From NCBI RefSeq assembly GCF_000740775.1, contig NZ_JFGS01000002.1, positions 1 through 64,000 of the forward strand: a DNA stretch of 64,000 bases, in the 5' to 3' direction. This stretch comes from Haematobacter missouriensis (GTDB lineage Bacteria; Pseudomonadota; Alphaproteobacteria; Rhodobacterales; Rhodobacteraceae). Positions 1 through 9,528 of this stretch are shown here, piece by piece. The notes beneath the pieces are model-generated. The model did no database searches. It saw nothing but the letters and a program-made list of their open reading frames with translations, and was not told where the DNA came from. Numbering within the stretch: position 1 is the stretch's first letter; every line of letters begins with the position of its first letter. A program made the position numbers and the translations under genes.

Positions 1-29
1 TTCGTCCGTTCAAACTTTGCCTTTGCCAT
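1..29 (-). CDS. tuf: Elongation factor Tu, first 9 codons (runs off the left edge)
   Basis: The minus strand starts an ATG at 29 and reads MAKAKFERT to the edge. MAKAKFER is the nearly invariant start of alphaproteobacterial EF-Tu, the GTPase that delivers aminoacyl-tRNA to the ribosome. Only nine residues are visible, so the call rests on this N-terminal signature and on a plausible promoter about 60-85 bases upstream. No strong Shine-Dalgarno sequence is visible directly before the ATG. Confidence 0.72.
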
Positions 30-85
30 CGTCGAGGCGCCCCATGTCCGGGGGTCCGGAATGGACCCGATTAAACACGCGGGGC

Positions 86-114
86 TACCTATTAGGCCAA
101 GGGCCGGAAATCAA
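86..114 (-). promoter_or_regulatory. Candidate sigma-70 promoter for tuf
   Basis: Read on the minus strand there is TTGATT (114-109), a 17-base spacer, then TAGGTA (91-86). This would place the transcription start about 50 bases before the tuf ATG. It is a fit to the consensus only; there is no expression evidence. Confidence 0.4.
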
Positions 115-163
115 GCACCACTTGCAGAATGACCCTGCGACCAAGCCAGGCGCGACACCCGGG

Positions 164-814
164 TTACGGGTTGGGTGGAGTGGCGGGGCGGGCATGCCCC
201 CCCGTCCGGCGGGCTTCAGCGGCTGCGGCGGCCCGCGCCTCCTCCATCGCCGCCTCGTCCTCGGGGGTGAGCTCGAACCACTCGGGATGCTCCAGCATCC
301 AGTCCTGAACTTCCTTCGCGGCATTGCGGGCGAGGTTGCGGAGCTGGCTTTCCGCATTCTGGGTCAGACCGGAGCCGACGAAGGTCGCGCCCGTCAGATT
401 CTCCCAGATGGTGAGCTGCTTGGGTTCAGTGTTGATCTTCTTGCGCCGGATATCGTCCCAGACGTTGGCGCTGATGACCAGCACCGACTTCGGCGAAGCG
501 ACGACGGGAACCCCCGGCGGGCCAAGCGCATAGGCATCCACATTGATCGCGATGTGATAGAGCTTGCGCCCCTCATAGCTTCCGAACCGTTCCTGCACGG
601 CGTCCCGGAGGGCGGTTTCAAGCTGCTCCGTCGTCACCGCGCGCGAGATGGGTACTTTCTGTGCATTCTTCGCCACGACAATGTTGTAGCCGAGACGGAA
701 CTCCCCCATCGGCGGCAGTTCGCTTTGCACGACACGTCGCTCGCCGATTCCCCCACAGGCAGCCAGCAGCAGAAGCAGCGCCGGAAGGGCGAGACGATGG
801 AAGGCTCGGATCAT
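164..814 (-). CDS. Putative lipoprotein (DUF4136-like)
   Basis: A 216-residue protein starting MIRAFHRLALPALLLLLAACGG: basic n-region, Leu/Ala-rich core and a LAAC lipobox, so it is probably lipidated and anchored in the cell envelope. The mature part has a compact mixed domain with the pattern of small envelope lipoproteins and an acidic, Ala-rich C-terminal tail. I chose the ATG at 814 rather than the longer frame (913) because it begins directly with the signal peptide and has GGAG about six bases upstream. It is the last gene before tuf and follows parC on the same strand. No enzymatic motif is visible; the DUF4136-like assignment is tentative. Confidence 0.7.
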   Translation of the reverse strand: MIRAFHRLALPALLLLLAACGGIGERRVVQSELPPMGEFRLGYNIVVAKNAQKVPISRAVTTEQLETALRDAVQERFGSYEGRKLYHIAINVDAYALGPPGVPVVASPKSVLVISANVWDDIRRKKINTEPKQLTIWENLTGATFVGSGLTQNAESQLRNLARNAAKEVQDWMLEHPEWFELTPEDEAAMEEARAAAAAEARRTGGHARPATPPNP

Positions 815-905
815 CGGGGTCTCCGCATCGGATTTGGCAGCGCTGCGTGGCGGCAAGGTCGCCCCAGCCATAGCCGAGCGCCCCGCGCCGCGCAATCCGC
901 CGTCC

Positions 906-3215
906 TCAGTCACGGGTGAAGCGGTTGTCCCTTGGGAAGCCGCGCGGTGCCATCCGCCCGGTGGAGGAACGCGCGGCCAGCCACTCCGTCAGGTCCGTTT
1001 CCGTCCGTGTCCGCCCTGCCGGATCCTTCCAGCTCAGCCCGTCGGCCAGCGTGAAAGTCCGTACGTCGGACAGGCCGCCGTCCTTGTATTTCTGAAGCCG
1101 CACACCCTTGCCGCGGCTCATCTCCGGCAGTTCTGTCAACGGGAAGACCAGCAGCTTGCGGTTGTCGCCCACCACAGCGACATGGTCGCCCGAGACGGGT
1201 TCACAGATTTTCGCCTTCGCCTCCCCCGACAGGTTCAGCAGCACCTTGCCGGCACGGGTCTGGGCGAGCGCATCGTCCCCCACTACGACGAAGCCGTCAC
1301 CGGCATCGGATGCGACGATATAGCGCGCGCCCGGACGATGCACGAACAGCGCCACGATCTCCGCCTCGTTGGGCAGGTCCACCATCAGGCGCACCGGTTC
1401 CCCCATGCCGCGCCCACCGGGCAGGTTGGCGCCGATAAGCGTATAGACCCGACCGTTGGAGCCGAGGAGCAGGATCCGGTCCGTCGTCTCCGCGTGGAAG
1501 AGATAGCCCGGCCCGTCGCCGTCCTTGAACTTCATCTCCGTTCCCGGTGCGGCATGGCCTTTCAGCGCGCGGATCCAGCCCATGCGCGAGCAGACCACGG
1601 TGATCGGCTCGCGCTCGATCATCGCCTCATAGGACACGTCCTCGATCTGGCCGGCCTCCGCGAAGGTCGATCGGCGCGCGCCGCCGGGAGCGGACTTGCC
1701 GAACTGACGGTCAACCTCTGCCAGTTCCTTTCCGATCTGCTTCCATTGCCGTGCCTCGGAGCCGAGCAGCGCCTCCAGTGCTTCCCGCTCCTGCGTCAGA
1801 GCATCATGCTCCCGCCGCAGGTCCATCTCCTCCAACCGGCGGAGAGAGCGGAGACGCATGTTCAGGATCGCTTCGACCTGGACCTCGGTCAACTCGCCGT
1901 GCCCCGGCACGGGCGGGCTGTAGTCCTTCTCCGACATGGCGCGGACATGGGCGCGGGACCAGTCCTCCGCCATCAGCGCGCGCTTCGGATCGTCGTCGTA
2001 GCGGATGATGTCGATCACCCGATCGAGGTTCAGATAGGCGACGAGCAGCCCGGCCAGCACCTCAAGCCGGTGATCGATCTTCTCCATCCGATGCGAGGAA
2101 CGGCGGATCAGCACTTCGCGCCGATGGTCGAGGAAGGCGCGCAGCACCTCCTTCAGCGAACACACCTTGGGCGTGCGTCCGTCGATCAGCACGTTCATGT
2201 TGAGCGAGAAGCGGATTTCCAGATCGGAATTACGGTAGAGCTGGGCCATCAGCACTTCCGCATCCACGTTCTTGGACCGCGGCTCCAGCACGATACGCAC
2301 GTCCTCGGCACTCTCATCGCGCACATCGGCGAGGATCGGTACTTTCTTCAGCTGGATGAGTTCGGCCAGCCGCTCGATCAGGCGGGATTTCTGCACCTGA
2401 TAAGGGATCTCGGTCACCACGATCTGCCAGGTGCCGCGCCCCAGATCCTCCGTTTCCCACCGCGACCTGAGCCGGAAGGAGCCGCGCCCCGTCCGGTAGG
2501 CCTCCACGATGGAATCGCGCGGTTCCACGATCACGCCACCCGTCGGGAAATCGGGGCCGGGCACCAGAGCCACCAGCGATTCGTCAGTGATCGTCGGCGT
2601 GGCGATCAGCGCGCGGCACGCAGCGACCAGTTCGCCGAGGTTGTGGGGCGGTACGTTGGTCGCCATCCCGACCGCAATGCCGGAAGCTCCGTTGGCCAGC
2701 AGGTTGGGGAAGGCGGCCGGGAATACCACCGGCTCCTCCAGCGTGCCATCGTAGTTCGGGCGGAAATCGACGGCGTTCTCCGCCAGGCCCTCCATCAGCG
2801 CCTCGGCCGCGGGGGTCAGCCTGGCTTCGGTGTAGCGGGAGGCGGCGGGATTGTCCCCATCGATATTGCCGAAGTTCCCTTGCCCGTCCACCAGGGGATA
2901 GCGGACCGCGAAATCCTGCGCGAGCCGCGCCATCGCGTCATAGATCGCGGTATCGCCATGCGGGTGATAGTTCCCCATCACGTCGCCGGAGATCTTCGCA
3001 GATTTACGGAACCCCCCGGAGGAGGACAGCCGCAATTCCCGCATGGCATAGAGTATCCGCCGGTGTACCGGCTTCAGCCCGTCCCGCGCATCGGGAAGGG
3101 CGCGATTCATGATCGTGGACAGCGCATAAGTCAGGTAACGCTCGCCAATGGCACGGCGGAGCGGTTCCGAACTGGTGGGCAGCCCGTGTTCGATATTGTC
3201 GGAGGCGTCGGTCAT
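906..3215 (-). CDS. parC: DNA topoisomerase IV subunit A
   Basis: ParC is the DNA-cleaving subunit of topoisomerase IV, which works with ParE to unlink replicated chromosomes. The 769-residue protein has the GyrA/ParC breakage-reunion domain with [20 protein letters not shown] near residue 27, the quinolone-region motif [13 protein letters not shown] (residues 83-95) and the active-site tyrosine in RYTEARL (Tyr128). The C-terminal part is a beta-propeller-like region with the short form typical of ParC rather than GyrA. The start MTDASD at 3215 is chosen over the upstream 3269 because conserved sequence begins soon after it. The positions equivalent to E. coli Ser80 and Glu84 are Thr89 and Asp93. 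The gene is divergent from the dehydrogenase at 3378. Confidence 0.95.
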   Translation of the reverse strand: MTDASDNIEHGLPTSSEPLRRAIGERYLTYALSTIMNRALPDARDGLKPVHRRILYAMRELRLSSSGGFRKSAKISGDVMGNYHPHGDTAIYDAMARLAQDFAVRYPLVDGQGNFGNIDGDNPAASRYTEARLTPAAEALMEGLAENAVDFRPNYDGTLEEPVVFPAAFPNLLANGASGIAVGMATNVPPHNLGELVAACRALIATPTITDESLVALVPGPDFPTGGVIVEPRDSIVEAYRTGRGSFRLRSRWETEDLGRGTWQIVVTEIPYQVQKSRLIERLAELIQLKKVPILADVRDESAEDVRIVLEPRSKNVDAEVLMAQLYRNSDLEIRFSLNMNVLIDGRTPKVCSLKEVLRAFLDHRREVLIRRSSHRMEKIDHRLEVLAGLLVAYLNLDRVIDIIRYDDDPKRALMAEDWSRAHVRAMSEKDYSPPVPGHGELTEVQVEAILNMRLRSLRRLEEMDLRREHDALTQEREALEALLGSEARQWKQIGKELAEVDRQFGKSAPGGARRSTFAEAGQIEDVSYEAMIEREPITVVCSRMGWIRALKGHAAPGTEMKFKDGDGPGYLFHAETTDRILLLGSNGRVYTLIGANLPGGRGMGEPVRLMVDLPNEAEIVALFVHRPGARYIVASDAGDGFVVVGDDALAQTRAGKVLLNLSGEAKAKICEPVSGDHVAVVGDNRKLLVFPLTELPEMSRGKGVRLQKYKDGGLSDVRTFTLADGLSWKDPAGRTRTETDLTEWLAARSSTGRMAPRGFPRDNRFTRD

Positions 3216-3377
3216 GGCCCGATCTAGCTTGAGCAGACGGGCACGGTCCAGCGGGAAGTGTGGCGGCAAGGGCTTTCACCGGGGCGCCGGCCGGGCCGTC
3301 GACGGATCGCGCGGGAACTGGACCTTCGTGACGCGGATGTGCAAGTTCGCGGCCCCGCCCACCGCACAAGGAAACGC

Positions 3378-4205
3378 ATGACCCGCTCCATCCTCATCAC
3401 CGGATGCTCCTCCGGCATCGGCCTTGATGCCGCGCGCCGACTCCACACCCTGGGCTGGCGGGTGTTCGCCACCTGCCGGAAGGCGGAGGATTGCGCGCGT
3501 CTTGAAGCGGAAGGGCTGGAGAGCCTGCCTCTCGACCTGGCGAGCGAGGACAGCGTCGCCGGGGCGGTCGCTGAGGTGCTGGCGCGCACCGGCGGCGGGC
3601 TGGATGCCCTCGTAAACAATGGCGCGTTCGCCTGTCCCGGCGCGGTGGAGGATCTGCCGCGCGGCGCGCTCCGCGAGGTGATGGAGGTCAACCTCATCGG
3701 CACACATGACCTGACCCGGCAGGTGATCCCGGCCATGCGGCGGCAGGGGCGCGGCCGGATCGTCACCGTCTCCTCCATCCTTGGGGTGGTGCCCGCTCCA
3801 TGGCGGGGCGCCTATGTCGCCAGCAAATTCGCGCTGGAGGGGCTGACGGATACGCTGCGACTCGAACTCTCCGACACGCCGATCTGGGTGAGCCTCGTAG
3901 AGCCCGGCCCCATCGCGACGCAATTCCGCGTCAATGCCAAGCTTCATTTCGAGCGCTGGATCGACTGGGAAGCGTCCGCGCGCCGGGAACAATACCGCAC
4001 GAGCCTTCTGGAGCGACTTTACGGCACGCCCAAGAAGGATCGCTGGGAACTGCCCCCCTCGGCAGTGACACGTGTCATCCTCCGCGCGCTGGAAAGCCGC
4101 AGCCCCCGCCTGCGCTACACAGTCACTACGCCCGCGCTGCTGGGTGTGACGCTCAAACGGCTGCTGCCGGATCGGGTGATGGATGCGCTGCTCCGGCGGC
4201 AGTAA
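3378..4205 (+). CDS. SDR-family NAD(P)-dependent oxidoreductase
   Basis: A 275-residue classical short-chain dehydrogenase/reductase. The Rossmann cofactor motif is at the very N-terminus (TGCSSGIG, residues 8-15), followed by the NNGA motif of the central sheet, a catalytic serine in VSSILG and the YVASK catalytic Tyr-Lys pair. The start ATG at 3378 has AAGGA ten bases upstream and puts the cofactor motif at the usual distance from the N-terminus; the frame itself opens 120 bases earlier. The substrate cannot be told from sequence; the C-terminal half resembles short-chain alcohol/ketone reductases. It is transcribed away from parC. Confidence 0.9.
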   Translation: MTRSILITGCSSGIGLDAARRLHTLGWRVFATCRKAEDCARLEAEGLESLPLDLASEDSVAGAVAEVLARTGGGLDALVNNGAFACPGAVEDLPRGALREVMEVNLIGTHDLTRQVIPAMRRQGRGRIVTVSSILGVVPAPWRGAYVASKFALEGLTDTLRLELSDTPIWVSLVEPGPIATQFRVNAKLHFERWIDWEASARREQYRTSLLERLYGTPKKDRWELPPSAVTRVILRALESRSPRLRYTVTTPALLGVTLKRLLPDRVMDALLRRQ

Positions 4206-4339
4206 GGGTGGCCTTGCGCCGTGAGGGGGCGTAAGACGAAACAAACACTGAAAGTCGGAGAACGCAGGGCCTTCGCGCGCCAGACCCGGATCGCCTGATC
4301 GAGAATCGCGGAAGACCCAGAGCCAACATCGGAGACAGC

Positions 4340-4540
4340 ATGCTCCACGACCCCTTGTTCCTCATCGTGGCGATCGCCTGTTTCGCCGTGCTCATCATCC
4401 TGATGATCGGAGTGGGCGGTTTTGCCCGAGGGGGCGAGTTCAATCGCCGCCATGCCAACCGGATCATGCGTTACCGCATCATCGCCCAGGCGGTGGCCGT
4501 GATCCTGATCCTGATCTTCGTTTACCTGCGGAGAATGTGA
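4340..4540 (+). CDS. Twin-transmembrane small protein of the HIG1 type
   Basis: A 66-residue protein with two hydrophobic segments (about residues 5-27 and 45-63) joined by a short basic loop with an RGGEFNRRHANRIMRYR pattern. This is the layout of the bacterial HIG1_N family, small inner-membrane proteins related to mitochondrial supercomplex-assembly factors. GGAGA lies about five bases before the ATG. Its TGA is immediately followed by the start of the adenosyltransferase gene (TGATG overlap), so the two are translationally coupled. A role near the respiratory chain is an inference from the family and from the neighbouring etf genes. Confidence 0.85.
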   Translation: MLHDPLFLIVAIACFAVLIILMIGVGGFARGGEFNRRHANRIMRYRIIAQAVAVILILIFVYLRRM

Positions 4541-5112
4541 TGGTCGTGCTCAACCGCATCTACACCCGCACCGGCGATGGCGGAGAAACCGCGCTTTCCA
4601 ACGGCGAGCGCGTCCGAAAGGACAGCCTGCGGGTGGAAGCCTACGGCACGGTGGACGAAACGAACGCGACAGTCGGCCTCGCGCGGCTGCACGCTGAAGG
4701 GGACATGCACGCGCGGCTCGGCCTTATCCAGAACGATCTGTTCGATCTGGGAGCAGATCTGTCGCGCCCGGGCATGGACCGGGACCATGAGGCAAAGTAC
4801 ACCCCTCTCCGCATCGTTGCCGCCCAAGTGGAACGGCTGGAGGCGGAGATCGACGAGATGAACGCCGCATTGTCACCGCTCCGATCCTTCGTGCTGCCGG
4901 GGGGAAGCGCCCTTGCCGCGCATCTGCATCTTTGTCGCACCGTGTGCCGGCGCGCGGAACGTCTGGCCGTCGCACTTGCCGCCGAAGGCGACGTGACGGA
5001 GGCGGCCGTGCGGTATCTCAACCGCCTGTCCGACTGGTTTTTCGTGGCGTCGCGCGTCGCCAACGACAACGGCGCGGCCGATGTGCTCTGGGTGCCCGGC
5101 GCGAACCGTTGA
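4540..5112 (+). CDS. pduO: PduO-type cob(I)alamin adenosyltransferase
   Basis: Transfers the adenosyl group of ATP to cob(I)alamin to make adenosylcobalamin, the cofactor of methylmalonyl-CoA mutase and other enzymes. The 190-residue protein shows the family motifs in order: TRTGDGG (ATP binding) near the N-terminus, YGTVDETNA, SFVLPGGS, RTVCRRAER and the C-terminal YLNRLSDWFFVASR. ATG 4540 is chosen because it overlaps the preceding TGA; a GTG at 4537 is an alternative giving one extra residue. Its place directly before etfBA and hbd fits a role in propionyl-CoA or ethylmalonyl-type acyl-CoA metabolism, which needs B12. Confidence 0.93.
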   Translation: MVVLNRIYTRTGDGGETALSNGERVRKDSLRVEAYGTVDETNATVGLARLHAEGDMHARLGLIQNDLFDLGADLSRPGMDRDHEAKYTPLRIVAAQVERLEAEIDEMNAALSPLRSFVLPGGSALAAHLHLCRTVCRRAERLAVALAAEGDVTEAAVRYLNRLSDWFFVASRVANDNGAADVLWVPGANR

Positions 5113-5229
5113 CGCTGCGAAGCAGCACGAAGTGCGAATTTTCCCTGTCCTGTGCCGATCCAACTCGCTAACAAGCCGTTGGAGAGCATGAACCGCGCCT
5201 CTGAACGGGCGCACGGAGGGGAGTTGCCC

Positions 5230-5991
5230 ATGAAGATATTGGTGCCTGTGAAGCGGGTGATCGACTACAACGTCAAGGTTCGCGTGAAGGCGGACGGTTC
5301 GGGCGTTGACCTTGCGAACGTCAAGATGTCGATGAACCCGTTCGACGAAATCGCGGTCGAAGAAGCGATTCGACTGAAGGAAAAAGGCGCGGCCGAAGAA
5401 GTGGTCGTGGTTTCAATTGGCGTGAAGCAGGCGCAGGAAACGTTGCGCACCGCACTCGCCATGGGGGCTGACCGGGCAATTCTCGTCGAAGCCGCCCCGG
5501 ATGTCACCACCGACATCGAGCCGCTCGCCGTTGCCAAGATCCTCAAGGCCGTCATCGATGCGGAGCAACCGGGCCTTGTCATCACCGGTAAGCAGGCAAT
5601 CGACAACGATATGAACGCCACCGGCCAGATGCTGGCGGCACTCCTCGGCTGGGCGCAGGCGACATTCGCCTCCGAACTGGTGATCGAGGGCGATTCCGCC
5701 GTCGTGACCCGCGAGGTGGATGGTGGCCTGCAGACGGTGAAGGTGAAGCTGCCCGCCGTCGTGACGGCGGACCTGCGGCTGAACGAGCCGCGCTATGCCT
5801 CGCTGCCGAACATCATGAAGGCGAAGAAGAAACCGCTCGAGGAAAAGACCGCCGCCGACTACGGCGTCGATGTCACGCCGCGGCTGAAGGTCATCAAGAC
5901 CGTGGAACCGGCGGGCCGCAAGGCCGGGGTGAAGGTCGGCTCGGTCGATGAGCTGATCTCCAAACTGAAGAACGAAGCGGGGGTGCTCTGA
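5230..5991 (+). CDS. etfB: Electron transfer flavoprotein beta subunit
   Basis: Small subunit of the soluble FAD/AMP flavoprotein that carries electrons from acyl-CoA dehydrogenases to ETF:ubiquinone oxidoreductase. The 253 residues match the family length and begin with [14 protein letters not shown]. The AMP-binding region includes the [18 protein letters not shown] segment, and [16 protein letters not shown] is a typical EtfB signature. The start at 5230 has a strong GGAGGGG about eight bases upstream; the frame opens 78 bases earlier but without conservation. Its TGA overlaps the ATG of etfA by one base. Confidence 0.96.
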   Translation: MKILVPVKRVIDYNVKVRVKADGSGVDLANVKMSMNPFDEIAVEEAIRLKEKGAAEEVVVVSIGVKQAQETLRTALAMGADRAILVEAAPDVTTDIEPLAVAKILKAVIDAEQPGLVITGKQAIDNDMNATGQMLAALLGWAQATFASELVIEGDSAVVTREVDGGLQTVKVKLPAVVTADLRLNEPRYASLPNIMKAKKKPLEEKTAADYGVDVTPRLKVIKTVEPAGRKAGVKVGSVDELISKLKNEAGVL

Positions 5992-6917
5992 TGGCTGTGC
6001 TTCTTGTTGCGGAAGTGACGGGTGCCGATCTCGCTGTCGATGCGACGGCGAAGGCTCTGTCGGCGGTGAAGTCGCTCGGCCCGGTGACGGTCCTCGTCGC
6101 GGGCGAAGGCGTCGCCGGCGCGGGTGAAGCGGCTGCGAAACTGGATGGCGTGGCCAAGGTGCTCGTCGCCGATGCCCCGCTCTACGGGCACGGTCTGGCA
6201 GAGCCTCTGGCCGATCTCGTGGTCAGCCTCGCGGGGGATTACGAGCAGATCGTCGCGCCCTCGACCGCATCGGCCAAGAACGTGATGCCGCGCGTGGCCG
6301 CCCTGCTCGACGTGATGGTAATCTCCGACGTCTCCGGCGTGGTGGACGGCTCCACCTTCGAGCGCCCGGTCTACGCCGGAAACGCGATCCAGACGGTGCA
6401 GTCCTCCGACCCGAAGAAGGTGCTGACCGTCCGCACCGCCAACTTCCAGGCAGCAGGCGAAGGCGGTTCGGCGCCTGTGGAATCGGTAACGGCGGCAGCT
6501 GACCCGGCGCTGTCCTCTTGGGTGGAAGACAAGGTCGCGGCCTCCGACCGCCCCGAGCTCACCTCGGCCAAGATCGTGGTCTCGGGCGGGCGTGGCGTCG
6601 GCAGCCAGGAGAACTTCGCCGTCATCGAGAAGCTGGCCGACAAGCTCGGCGCTGCGGTGGGCGCGTCCCGTGCCGCCGTCGATTCGGGGTTTGCACCGAA
6701 CGACTGGCAGGTGGGCCAGACCGGCAAGGTCGTGGCGCCGGACCTCTATGTCGCGGTCGGCATCTCGGGGGCAATTCAGCACCTCGCAGGGATGAAGGAC
6801 AGCCGCGTCATCGTGGCCATCAACAAGGATGAGGAAGCGCCGATCTTCCAAGTGGCGGATTATGGCCTCGTCGGCGATCTCTTCACCCTTCTGCCCGAAC
6901 TGACCGAAAAGCTCTGA
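5991..6917 (+). CDS. etfA: Electron transfer flavoprotein alpha subunit
   Basis: FAD-carrying large subunit of the electron transfer flavoprotein. In the 308-residue protein the C-terminal FAD domain shows GGRGVG (199-204), [10 protein letters not shown] (224-233), [10 protein letters not shown] (241-250) and GISGAIQH (257-264), all diagnostic. It is translationally coupled to etfB (1-base overlap) and followed by a clear intrinsic terminator, so etfBA ends here as a transcription unit, although hbd follows in the same direction and is functionally related. Confidence 0.97.
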   Translation: MAVLLVAEVTGADLAVDATAKALSAVKSLGPVTVLVAGEGVAGAGEAAAKLDGVAKVLVADAPLYGHGLAEPLADLVVSLAGDYEQIVAPSTASAKNVMPRVAALLDVMVISDVSGVVDGSTFERPVYAGNAIQTVQSSDPKKVLTVRTANFQAAGEGGSAPVESVTAAADPALSSWVEDKVAASDRPELTSAKIVVSGGRGVGSQENFAVIEKLADKLGAAVGASRAAVDSGFAPNDWQVGQTGKVVAPDLYVAVGISGAIQHLAGMKDSRVIVAINKDEEAPIFQVADYGLVGDLFTLLPELTEKL

Positions 6918-6942
6918 GCCTTTCGGCAGCATCAGCGACATG

Positions 6943-6970
6943 GCGGGGCCTTCGGGCCCCGCTTTCTTTT
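6943..6970 (+). terminator. Rho-independent terminator after etfA
   Basis: GCGGGGCC (6943-6950), TTCG tetraloop, GGCCCCGC (6955-6962), then TTTCTTTT. An 8-bp all-GC/AT-clean stem with a stable tetraloop and U-tract. Confidence 0.93.
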
Positions 6971-7034
6971 GCACCCGCCTCTGTTGCCGCGGCGCGGCGC
7001 GCGCCCTAAGGTCTGCGCAAAGACGGAGGATGAC

Positions 7035-7910
7035 ATGCAAGTGAAAACGGTGGGCGTGATCGGCGCCGGGCAGATGGGCAACGGCATCGCGCATGTGTTT
7101 GCCCTGTCGGGCTACGATGTGGTGCTGAACGACATTTCGGCGGAGGCGCTGGAGCGGGCGAAGGGCGTGATCGCCAAGAACCTCGACCGGCAGGTTCAGC
7201 GCGAGAAAATCACGGCCGAAGAACGTGAGACCGCTTTCGCCCGCATCAGCACCACGACGTCCCTCCCCGATCTCGGCCCGACCGATCTGGTGATCGAAGC
7301 GGCGACGGAGCGGGAGGCGATCAAGCAGAAGATCTTCGAGGATCTGGTGCCGCATCTCAGGCCGCATACGATCCTGACGACGAATACCTCGTCGATCTCC
7401 ATCACCCGCCTCGCCTCGCGTACTGACAGGCCGGAAAAGTTCATGGGGCTGCACTTCATGAACCCTGTTCCGGTCATGCAGCTTGTGGAGCTGATCCGCG
7501 GTATCGCGACCGATGACGAGACGTTCGAGACGATGCTGGCCATCGTGGAATCGCTCGGCAAGACGGCGGCCGTAGCCCAGGATTTCCCGGCCTTCATCGT
7601 GAACCGCATCCTGGTGCCGATGATCAACGAGGCGGTCTACACGCTCTATGAAGGCGTGGGTTCGGTGACCTCCATCGATGAATCCATGAAAATGGGAGCG
7701 AATCATCCCATGGGTCCGCTTGAGCTTGCGGACTTCATCGGTCTGGACACGTGCCTTGCGATCATGAACGTGCTGCACGAGGGCTTCGGCGACACGAAAT
7801 ACCGGCCCTGCCCGCTCCTTACCAAATACGTCGAAGCGGGCTGGCTTGGGCGCAAGGCAAAACGCGGGTTCTACGACTACCGGGGGGAAAAGCCGGTTCC
7901 CACGCGCTGA
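7035..7910 (+). CDS. hbd: 3-hydroxybutyryl-CoA dehydrogenase
   Basis: NAD(P)-dependent oxidation of 3-hydroxyacyl-CoA (or reduction of acetoacetyl-CoA) in fatty-acid oxidation and butanoate/PHB metabolism. The 291-residue protein has the Rossmann motif GVIGAGQMGNGIAHVFALSG at the N-terminus, the catalytic HFMNPVPVMQLVE segment (His-Glu dyad region) and the C-terminal dimerization signature NHPMGPLELADFIGLDTCL. The ATG at 7035 has GGAGGA four to five bases upstream. It sits immediately after the etfBA terminator and converges with the HPr gene, whose stop codon abuts its own. Confidence 0.96.
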   Translation: MQVKTVGVIGAGQMGNGIAHVFALSGYDVVLNDISAEALERAKGVIAKNLDRQVQREKITAEERETAFARISTTTSLPDLGPTDLVIEAATEREAIKQKIFEDLVPHLRPHTILTTNTSSISITRLASRTDRPEKFMGLHFMNPVPVMQLVELIRGIATDDETFETMLAIVESLGKTAAVAQDFPAFIVNRILVPMINEAVYTLYEGVGSVTSIDESMKMGANHPMGPLELADFIGLDTCLAIMNVLHEGFGDTKYRPCPLLTKYVEAGWLGRKAKRGFYDYRGEKPVPTR

Positions 7911-8186
7911 TCAGAACTCCTCGCCGAAACGCCCGGAGACAAGCGTCTCGAGCGCGTCGGCGAGCTTCTCTGCCTCCGCACCCTTCGTCTCGACATGGAT
8001 CGTGGTGCCCCGTGACGCGGCGAGCATGAGGAGCCCCATGATCGAATCGCCGGAAACAGTCATGCCGTCCTTGGATACGGCCGCCTCCGCATCGTGGCCT
8101 TCAACGACCTCGACGAACTTGGCCGAAGCGCGAGCATGAAGGCCCTTCTCGTTCACGATCCGCAATTCCCGTGCGAAGCCCGTCAC
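7911..8186 (-). CDS. ptsH: HPr-family phosphocarrier protein
   Basis: Small phosphocarrier of the incomplete alphaproteobacterial PTS. Taken from GTG 8186 it has 91 residues, with the active histidine in GLHARASAKF (His17) and the regulatory serine in GDSIMG (Ser48), the residue HPr kinase phosphorylates. The GTG overlaps the TGA of the EIIA gene (GTGA), the same coupling seen at the EIIA start; a TTG at 8207 would add seven residues but overlaps by 25 bases and has no better ribosome site. HprK, RapZ and EIIA are encoded directly upstream. No sugar permease EII is visible, so the role is regulatory. Confidence 0.93.
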   Translation of the reverse strand: MTGFARELRIVNEKGLHARASAKFVEVVEGHDAEAAVSKDGMTVSGDSIMGLLMLAASRGTTIHVETKGAEAEKLADALETLVSGRFGEEF

Positions 8187-8587
8187 GAAGCAGCCCGCGG
8201 TGCGCAAAGATCAATGCTGTTGATATATTTCCGCCCCGCATCCATCGCGACCTCGACCGCTTCCTGAACAGTGAGGTTCCGCGATTTCGCCAGCTTGATG
8301 AGCATGGGGAGATTGGCACCATAAAGAATACGACGCCCTCCCTGCGTACAGGCACGAAGCGACAGGTTGGAGGGCGAGCCTCCAAACATGTCGGTTACCA
8401 CGACGACGCCGTCTCCAGTGTCCACCGCATCGGCGGCGCCGAAGATTTCTTCCTGCTTCGCCGCGCGATTATGGTCTTCCTCGATGGAGATCGCCCGGAT
8501 TCCGTCCTGCTTGCCGACCACATGCTCGACGGCTGCCAGGTACTCCCGGGCAAGGCCTCCATGCGCGACGATCACGATACCGATCAC
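8183..8587 (-). CDS. PTS EIIA component, mannose-family (regulatory)
   Basis: A 134-residue stand-alone EIIA of the mannose/fructose superfamily with the phosphorylatable histidine at position 9 (GIVIVAHGG) and the DMFGGSPSN motif. It accepts phosphate from HPr. The start is GTG 8587, overlapping the TGA of rapZ (GTGA). With no EIIB/EIIC partner nearby it most likely acts as a phosphorylation-state signal rather than in sugar transport, as proposed for the homologous chvI-chvG-hprK-manX-ptsH clusters of alphaproteobacteria. Confidence 0.92.
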   Translation of the reverse strand: MIGIVIVAHGGLAREYLAAVEHVVGKQDGIRAISIEEDHNRAAKQEEIFGAADAVDTGDGVVVVTDMFGGSPSNLSLRACTQGGRRILYGANLPMLIKLAKSRNLTVQEAVEVAMDAGRKYINSIDLCAPRAAS

Positions 8588-9528
8588 GCCCCAGTCACCT
8601 CACGCCCTAGTGTCTCGAATGCTGCAGGGGCAACGGACCCTCTGCGCTCCAGTTCCCTATGTCTTTTTGACACCGGCCAGCCCGCTTCCGCAAGCGTCTT
8701 GGCCATTTTTTCTGCAGTTGCAACGGACCTGTGCTGTCCCCCTGTGCAACCGAAGGCCACCGCCAGATGCGTCTTGCCCTCCTCAACATAAGCGGGGAGC
8801 AAGCTTATCAGGAGATCCCTCGCCTTCACGAAAAAGGGATCGAACCGCGGATCCGCCTCCACGTAATCGGCAACGGCAGGATCGCGGCCATCCTTCTGGC
8901 GCAGAAGCGGATTCCAGTGTGGATTACGCAGGAAACGACAGTCGAACACCATGTCCACGCCACGCGGCAGACCCCGTTTGTAGGAGAAGGAATGCACGGA
9001 TATCGCAAGCGCCCCCCCGCGCTCGTGCGCGAACCAGCGCGAGATTTCCTCCCGCAGATCATGCGGAGTCATTTCTGACGTATCGATAAGGACATCCGCG
9101 CGTTCCCGAATCGGGGCGAGAAGCTCAAGCTCCCGCTGAATCCCCAGCGCGGGCTGCTCCGAAGGGGCGAGCGGATGGCGGCGGCGCGTCTCGGAATACC
9201 GCCGCACCAAGACGTCCACCGCGCAGTCCAGATAGAGCAGATCGACGTCTATCTCCGGCAGCGCAGTCATGACATCTATGAGTTCGAGCGTCGCATCAGT
9301 GGAAAAATCACGGTTTCGCACATCGATACCCAGCGCGAGCGGATGGACGAGCGCTCCGCCTTCCAGCAGCTTCGGCACCATGCGAAGCGGCAAGTTGTCG
9401 ATCGTCTCGTAGCCCAGATCCTCAAGCGCGGCGAGCGAACTGGACCGTCCGGCCCCGGAAGCTCCGGTCACCAAGACAATCCGGCTCTCGCCGGGAAGAT
9501 CGTCCTGTCGCGTTCCATCGCCCGTCAT
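8584..9528 (-). CDS. rapZ: RNase adapter RapZ / P-loop nucleotide-binding protein
   Basis: RapZ (YvcJ/YhbJ family) binds nucleotides and, in enterobacteria, targets small RNAs to RNase E. The 314-residue protein has a Walker A motif GASGAGRSS (residues 22-30) and the C-terminal family signature GCTGGQHRS (260-268) plus [12 protein letters not shown] near residue 179. The start ATG 9528 overlaps the hprK stop (ATGA); the frame opens 24 bases earlier. It lies in the middle of the hprK-EIIA-HPr set, as is usual in Rhodobacterales. Whether it controls an RNA here is unknown. Confidence 0.94.
   Translation of the reverse strand: MTGDGTRQDDLPGESRIVLVTGASGAGRSSSLAALEDLGYETIDNLPLRMVPKLLEGGALVHPLALGIDVRNRDFSTDATLELIDVMTALPEIDVDLLYLDCAVDVLVRRYSETRRRHPLAPSEQPALGIQRELELLAPIRERADVLIDTSEMTPHDLREEISRWFAHERGGALAISVHSFSYKRGLPRGVDMVFDCRFLRNPHWNPLLRQKDGRDPAVADYVEADPRFDPFFVKARDLLISLLPAYVEEGKTHLAVAFGCTGGQHRSVATAEKMAKTLAEAGWPVSKRHRELERRGSVAPAAFETLGREVTGA

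Noticed and set aside
906-3215. Quinolone-resistance change at the ParC position equivalent to Ser80.
   Set aside because: Thr89 with Asp93 may simply be the natural residues of this lineage; without susceptible relatives it is no evidence of resistance.
834-3227. Very long plus-strand frame opposite parC.
   Set aside because: It is the shadow of parC; its protein is rich in His, Arg and Gln with no domain.
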